DNA of 64,000 nucleotides from Thalassobaculum litoreum DSM 18839 (GTDB lineage Bacteria; Pseudomonadota; Alphaproteobacteria; Thalassobaculales; Thalassobaculaceae). A program made the translations under genes and the position numbers. The first letter of the stretch is position 1. Each line of letters opens with the position of its first letter. The stretch is taken from contig NZ_FNBW01000009.1 in assembly GCF_900102465.1 (NCBI RefSeq), forward strand, positions 62,001 through 126,000. Direction: 5' to 3'. Positions 60,001 to 64,000 of the stretch are shown here, piece after piece. The notes beneath the pieces were generated by a model, which ran no database searches, had not been told where the DNA came from, and saw only the letters and a program-made list of their open reading frames with translations.

Positions 60001-61794
60001 CTAAGCCGCACTCTGCGGCTCGCGGAACTGCAGGGCGTGCAGACGGGCATAGGTGCCCCCGCGCTCCACCAGCGCATGGTGGTCACCGCTCTCCACAACC
60101 CGTCCTGCCTCGAACGCATGGATCACGTCGGCGCCCTGCACCGTGGACAGCCGGTGGGCGATGACCAGGGTCGTTCGCCCCTTCATCAGCCGGGCCAGCG
60201 CCGCCTGGATCTGCCGCTCGGATTCGGTGTCGAGCGCACTCGTCGCCTCGTCCAGCAGCAGGATCGGCGCGTCCTTCAGGATCGCCCGGGCGATGGCGAT
60301 GCGCTGACGCTGACCGCCGGACAGCTTGGTGCCGTGCTCGCCCACCCGGGTGTCGTAGCCGTCCGGCAGGGCGGAGATGAACTCATGGGCCGCCGCCGCC
60401 TCGGCCGCCGCGCGCAGTTGGTCGTCGGTCGCGTCGGGCCGGCCGAATCGGATGTTCTCCGCCACCGTATCGTCGAACAGCACGATCTCCTGGCTGACCA
60501 GGGCGACGGCGTCGCGCAGGCTGGCCAGGGTCAGGGCGCGCACGTCGGTGCCGCCGATCGTCACCGAGCCGGCCTCCACGTCGAAGAACCGGGGGATGAG
60601 GTTCAGCACCGTGCTCTTGCCGGCGCCGCTGGGACCGACCAGCGCGGTCACCTTGCCGGCCGGCGCCACCAGACTAATGCCGGCAAGCGCTTCGGTGCCG
60701 TCGGCATAGCGGAAGCGCACGTCCTTGAGAGCCACTTCCGCCGGCGCGCGTGCGAGAGCCTTGGCGTCCGGCGCCTCGGCGATGGCCGACTTGCGGTCGA
60801 GCAGGACGAACAGCCGCTCCGCCGCCGCCAGCCCCTCCTGCAGGGTGGTGCTGACCTTGCCGAGGCCGCGCAGCGGCTGATAAGCCATCAGCACGGCGGC
60901 GATGAACGAGAAAAAGGCGCCCGGCGTCGTCGCCCCCTCGATCACCCGATAGCCGCCATAGACGATGACGGCGGCCACCGCGATGCCGCCGAAGGCGTCG
61001 ACGATCGGCTGCACCGCCGCGCGCACCCGGCCCTGGCGGTAGGTCAGCCGGTAGATCTCCTCGACGATCTCGCCGATCCGCTTCGTCTCGGCCCGCTCCA
61101 TGGCATAGGCCTTGATCACACGAATGCCTTGGAACGCCTGGCTCAGCAGGGTGGTGAGCTCGCCCATCCGCGCCTGGGCGTCGCCGGAGACCCGACGCAT
61201 GCGCTTGCCGAGCTTCTGGATCGGCAGCACCGTCAGCGGCGCGACCAGCAGCGCGATCAGCGACAGCAGCCAGTCCTGGTACAGCATCACGCCGACCAGG
61301 AAGATCACCGACAGCCCGTCGCGCACCAGGCCGACGATGGCATTGGACACCGCCTGGCGCAGCGCCTGGACGTCGAAGGTGAAATGCGAGATCAGCCCGC
61401 CGGTCGCCCGGCTCTGGAACAGTGCGACGTCCTGGTCCAGCAGATGGCCGAACAGGCGGAGCTGGACGTCGGCGACGATCCGCTGGCCGACCCGGGCGAG
61501 CAGCGAGTCCTGGAAATACGAGGCGGCGGATTTCAGCGCGAAGGTGACGATCACCGCGCTGCCGACCAGCCACAGCATGGAGCGGTCCTGCTCGACGAAC
61601 ACCTTGTCGACCACCGGATCCATCAGCCAGGCGGTGGCTGCCGTGGTCGCCGCGACGATCGCCATGGCGATCGAGGCCACCGCCAGCCAGCCCGCATGGG
61701 GGCGCACGAAGGCGTCCCACAGCCGGCGCAGCAGGGGGCCGGTGCGGGCGTCGTTCAGCGGAATGCGGGTCTTTTCGGGTTTCGCCTCGGCCAT
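60001..61794 (-). CDS. msbA: MsbA-type lipid flippase ABC transporter
   Basis: 597 residues, a fused membrane and ATPase half-transporter that flips lipid A core across the inner membrane. About six membrane helices fill residues 25-310 (WLAVASIAMAIVAATTAATAWLMDP and later LIALLVAPLTVLPI). The ATPase has Walker A GPSGAGKST, the Q-loop VSQEIVLFDDTVAENI, signature [14 protein letters not shown], Walker B ILLLDEATSALD and switch His in VIAHRLSTV. Start ATG at 61792-61794 follows AGGGG; the much longer open frame upstream is not coding. Convergence with an LpxL-type gene supports lipid A over other lipids. Confidence 0.9.
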   Translation of the reverse strand: MAEAKPEKTRIPLNDARTGPLLRRLWDAFVRPHAGWLAVASIAMAIVAATTAATAWLMDPVVDKVFVEQDRSMLWLVGSAVIVTFALKSAASYFQDSLLARVGQRIVADVQLRLFGHLLDQDVALFQSRATGGLISHFTFDVQALRQAVSNAIVGLVRDGLSVIFLVGVMLYQDWLLSLIALLVAPLTVLPIQKLGKRMRRVSGDAQARMGELTTLLSQAFQGIRVIKAYAMERAETKRIGEIVEEIYRLTYRQGRVRAAVQPIVDAFGGIAVAAVIVYGGYRVIEGATTPGAFFSFIAAVLMAYQPLRGLGKVSTTLQEGLAAAERLFVLLDRKSAIAEAPDAKALARAPAEVALKDVRFRYADGTEALAGISLVAPAGKVTALVGPSGAGKSTVLNLIPRFFDVEAGSVTIGGTDVRALTLASLRDAVALVSQEIVLFDDTVAENIRFGRPDATDDQLRAAAEAAAAHEFISALPDGYDTRVGEHGTKLSGGQRQRIAIARAILKDAPILLLDEATSALDTESERQIQAALARLMKGRTTLVIAHRLSTVQGADVIHAFEAGRVVESGDHHALVERGGTYARLHALQFREPQSAA

Positions 61795-62139
61795 CGGCCC
61801 CTGATACACGATCCGGCGCCGGCGCGCATCCACCCTGCGGCCGAGGTTTCCGGAGGTCGGTCGCCGTTCATCGGCGCATCCGGACTGAGCAGCGCGAGAC
61901 GGAGATGCAAGAGAATTGAGACGGACAGACAATCGGCGCGAGGCGATGGAGACTACTATGGTGTTGGGACCGTGCCGAAACGGATGCTCGGTCGTTCCGT
62001 CTTCGCAGACCGGTCGGCCGGGCATCCGTGGGCGGCGCCTCGGATGCGCCTGCCTGCGACCGCCCGAAGCCTCGCCGCCCGCTCGGTCCCGGGGCAGCGG
62101 ACGCTTCCCGCCATCCGCCGCCTGTGCTAGCCAGCGCCC
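61795..62139. other. Intergenic stretch with no gene seen
   Basis: 345 bp between the divergent msbA and phosphatase genes. I see no reading frame with a ribosome site, no clear hairpin with a T-tract and no repeat shared with other gaps. It presumably carries the two divergent promoters. Confidence 0.5.
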
Positions 62140-62823
62140 ATGGTCGACCTGCCGAAGATTGCCGACATGCCGGATGCCCTCGACGCCGCCGCCCGCCGCG
62201 CGGCGTGGTGGAACCTCATGCTGGTCGATCACGGCTTCCTGCGCGCGGTGTTCCTTAACAAACGCAAGGTCGACGACGACCTCTGGCGCGCCGCCCAGCC
62301 GAGCCCGACCCATCTGCGCAAGGCCAAGATGGACGGCTTCAAGACTATCCTCAACCTGCGCGGCCCGCGCGACGACGGCCCCTACACTCTGGAGCGGCAG
62401 GCCTGCGCCGAACTCGGCCTCACCCTGGTGGACTTCCCGATCCGCTCGCGCTCGGCACTGGACCGGCCGACCCTGCTCGCCGCCATCGACATCTGGAAGA
62501 CGCTGGAATACCCGGTCCTGATGCACTGCAAGTCCGGGGCCGACCGCACCGGCTTCATGGCGACGCTGTACCTGTGGCAGCACAAGGGCGTCCCGCTGCG
62601 TCGGGCGATGGATCACCTGTCCCTGCGCTACGGCCACATCCGCCAGGCCAAGACCGGGGTGATCGACTTCTTCTACGAGCAGTACCTGAAGGCCGAGGAA
62701 CAGACCGGCATCGGCTTCCGCGCGTGGGTGGAGACGGTGTACGACCGCGACGCCCTGAACGCCGCCTTCAAGGAGAACTGGGCGGCGAAGATCCTGGTCG
62801 ACAGGATCCTGCGGCGGGAGTGA
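62140..62823 (+). CDS. Dual-specificity/tyrosine phosphatase family protein
   Basis: 227 residues. The phosphatase loop HCKSGADRTG gives Cys130 and Arg136 of the CxxxxxR signature; LNLRGPRDD and DFPIRSRSALDRPTLLAAIDIW carry the general acid region. ALYLWQHKGVPLRRAMDHLSLRYGH-like sequence follows. The pattern is that of bacterial cysteine phosphatases related to Siw14/DSP. A lipid or sugar phosphate is as likely a substrate as a protein. It is followed after 10 bp by the AraC gene. Confidence 0.85.
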   Translation: MVDLPKIADMPDALDAAARRAAWWNLMLVDHGFLRAVFLNKRKVDDDLWRAAQPSPTHLRKAKMDGFKTILNLRGPRDDGPYTLERQACAELGLTLVDFPIRSRSALDRPTLLAAIDIWKTLEYPVLMHCKSGADRTGFMATLYLWQHKGVPLRRAMDHLSLRYGHIRQAKTGVIDFFYEQYLKAEEQTGIGFRAWVETVYDRDALNAAFKENWAAKILVDRILRRE

Positions 62824-62833
62824 CACTGGCGCC

Positions 62834-63688
62834 ATGACCCTCACCAAGGCGCCCGATTTCCTGGCTTACGACCGCGACGGGGAACTCGGCGTCGACGTGT
62901 TGCAGGCCGCCTTCTCCGGTCCCGCCTTCGAGCGCCACGCCCACGCGACCTTCGCCATCGGCGTGACCATGCGCGGGCTGCAGCGCTTCAATCATCGCGG
63001 CCGGCGCCACACCAGCACGCCGGGCCGGATCATCGCCTTCAACCCGGAAGATCCCCATGACGGCGAGGCCGCGGACGACAGCGGCTTCGCCTACTGGATG
63101 CTGTATCCGGACACCGGGGTGTGGGAGCGCGTTCTGGAGGACGCCACCGGCCGGGCCGACCCGCCGTTCTTCACCGATACCCTGCTGGACGATCCGGCGG
63201 TGGCCCGGATCTTCGCCGCCACCATGCCGGCACTCCAGGCCCGGGCGACCGATACCGCCGCGCCGCGGGAGAGCCTGGCCGCGGAGAGCCGTCTCGACCT
63301 GCTGCTGCTGGCTCTGGCGCTGCGCCACGGCCGGGCCAGCCTGCCGGGCCGGCCCGACAGGGACGGCGACGCCGGCGCTGTGGCGCGGATCCGCGAGATC
63401 CTGCACGCCGGCTTCGACAGCGACATCCGCCTCGACGATCTGGCCCGCGAGACCGGCCGCAGCCGGTTCCAGGTCAACCGGGCGTTCCAGGCCGCCACCG
63501 GCATGCCGCCGCACCGGTACCTGACCAACATCCGCCTGGAACAGGCCCGCGCCCTGCTGGCGGCCGGCGACAGCCCGGCCGAGGTCGCCGCCGCCGTCGG
63601 CTTCGCCGACCAGAGCCACCTCAGCCGACGGTTCAAGGCGGCCTACGGCGTCACCCCCGGCCGGTTCCAGAGCGCCTACCGCGTCTGA
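62834..63688 (+). CDS. AraC-family transcription regulator
   Basis: 284 residues. The N-terminal cupin-like ligand domain begins FERHAHATFAIGVTMRGLQRF, with the conserved HAH and a PGRIIAFNPEDPHDGEA loop. The C-terminal double helix-turn-helix is IRLDDLARETGRSRFQVNRAFQAATGMPPHRYLTNIRLEQARALL and PAEVAAAVGFADQSHLSRRFKAAYGVTPGRFQ. The next gene, a DUF2000 protein, is probably its target, as in other genomes. Confidence 0.9.
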   Translation: MTLTKAPDFLAYDRDGELGVDVLQAAFSGPAFERHAHATFAIGVTMRGLQRFNHRGRRHTSTPGRIIAFNPEDPHDGEAADDSGFAYWMLYPDTGVWERVLEDATGRADPPFFTDTLLDDPAVARIFAATMPALQARATDTAAPRESLAAESRLDLLLLALALRHGRASLPGRPDRDGDAGAVARIREILHAGFDSDIRLDDLARETGRSRFQVNRAFQAATGMPPHRYLTNIRLEQARALLAAGDSPAEVAAAVGFADQSHLSRRFKAAYGVTPGRFQSAYRV

Positions 63689-63770
63689 GCGGGACCGCAC
63701 GAACGTCCAATCATGCCGCGCCGATCTGCGGCAGTGTCGCGGGTCTCTCCACCGCAACAGCAGATCCGAT

Positions 63771-64000
63771 ATGCACGATACCAAGATCTCCATCGCCGTC
63801 CGCGACGACCTAGCCACCTGGCAGAAGCTGAACGTCGTCGCCTTCCTGGCCAGCGCCATCGCCGCCCGGTATCCGGACGCCATCGGCGAGACCTACCGCG
63901 ACCGCGACGGGCAGTCCTACCTGCCGATCCTGGGGCAGCCCGTGCTCATCCTGGCCGGCAGCGGCGACGCCCTGGCCAAGGCGCACCGGCGGGCGCTGGA
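63771..64000 (+). CDS. DUF2000 family protein (5' part, cut by window)
   Basis: Starts ATGCACGAT and reads MHDTKISIAVRDDLATWQKL, then NVVAFLASAIAARYPDAIGE and YLPILGQPVLILAGSGDALAK, the layout of DUF2000 proteins, which are small and of unknown biochemical role. The reading frame is open to the window end. It follows the AraC regulator by 82 bp, an arrangement common for this family. Confidence 0.72.
   Translation, partial: MHDTKISIAVRDDLATWQKLNVVAFLASAIAARYPDAIGETYRDRDGQSYLPILGQPVLILAGSGDALAKAHRRAL

Overview
The window is GC-rich throughout (roughly two thirds G+C by eye), densely packed, and has alphaproteobacterial gene content: ugpBAEC, a type-II lumazine synthase behind an FMN riboswitch, UPF0260, DUF2783 beside fumarylacetoacetase, bifunctional MnmC, PAS_5, and many amidohydrolases and peptide importers. 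I infer a free-living, probably marine or soil Rhodospirillales-like alphaproteobacterium; genus cannot be fixed from the sequence.

Layout. 0-5.5 kb: glycerol-3-phosphate importer ugpB-A-E-C (minus strand, ugpC cut by the window edge) divergent from an exported glycerophosphodiester phosphodiesterase. A three-repeat Pho-box-like array lies between them. 5.5-9.6 kb: minus-strand aromatic-catabolism operon (MBL protein, FAD monooxygenase, DUF2783, fumarylacetoacetase). 9.9-16 kb: M20 amidohydrolase divergent from hyuA-hyuB and a class-IV aminotransferase. 16-25.3 kb: peptide ABC importer dppABCDF with an N-formylglutamate amidohydrolase as last gene, divergent from an AstE/AspA-like deacylase and an AbrB-type membrane protein. 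25.5-30.3 kb: orphan histidine kinase, then an arsenic cassette arsR-arsC divergent from GAPDH-arsJ (arsenate exported as 1-arseno-3-phosphoglycerate). 30.4-36.6 kb: frameshifted enolase-superfamily gene, exported c-heme-motif protein, FMN riboswitch plus ribH2, cupin, UPF0260 and class II aldolase.

36.6-39.4 kb is a visibly A+T-richer accessory patch. It holds about 700 bp without a gene, a promoter, a coiled-coil/winged-helix protein, about 290 nt made of consecutive hairpins (a candidate undescribed structured RNA), a 48-residue basic protein, a strong terminator, and an anomalous class-II (Leu-type) tRNA gene with its own promoter and a 27-nt enlargement of the anticodon arm. A two-gene HEPN-like module follows. 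This patch is the best place to look for something new.

39.5-64 kb returns to ordinary chromosome: alpha/beta hydrolase, a second orphan histidine kinase, lysA, cfa, aldo/keto reductase, mnmC, amidase, chloramphenicol-phosphotransferase-like kinase, D-aminoacylase, PQQ-type sugar dehydrogenase, a MarR-MFS pair around a palindromic operator, a lipid A acyltransferase facing msbA, a dual-specificity phosphatase, AraC and the start of a DUF2000 gene.

Two repeat classes recur between genes: dispersed palindromic REP-like elements (9.7, 15.0, 16.0, 35.2, 56.0 kb) and short tandem duplications of 15-20 bp with unrelated units, several of them lying on or close to stop codons.
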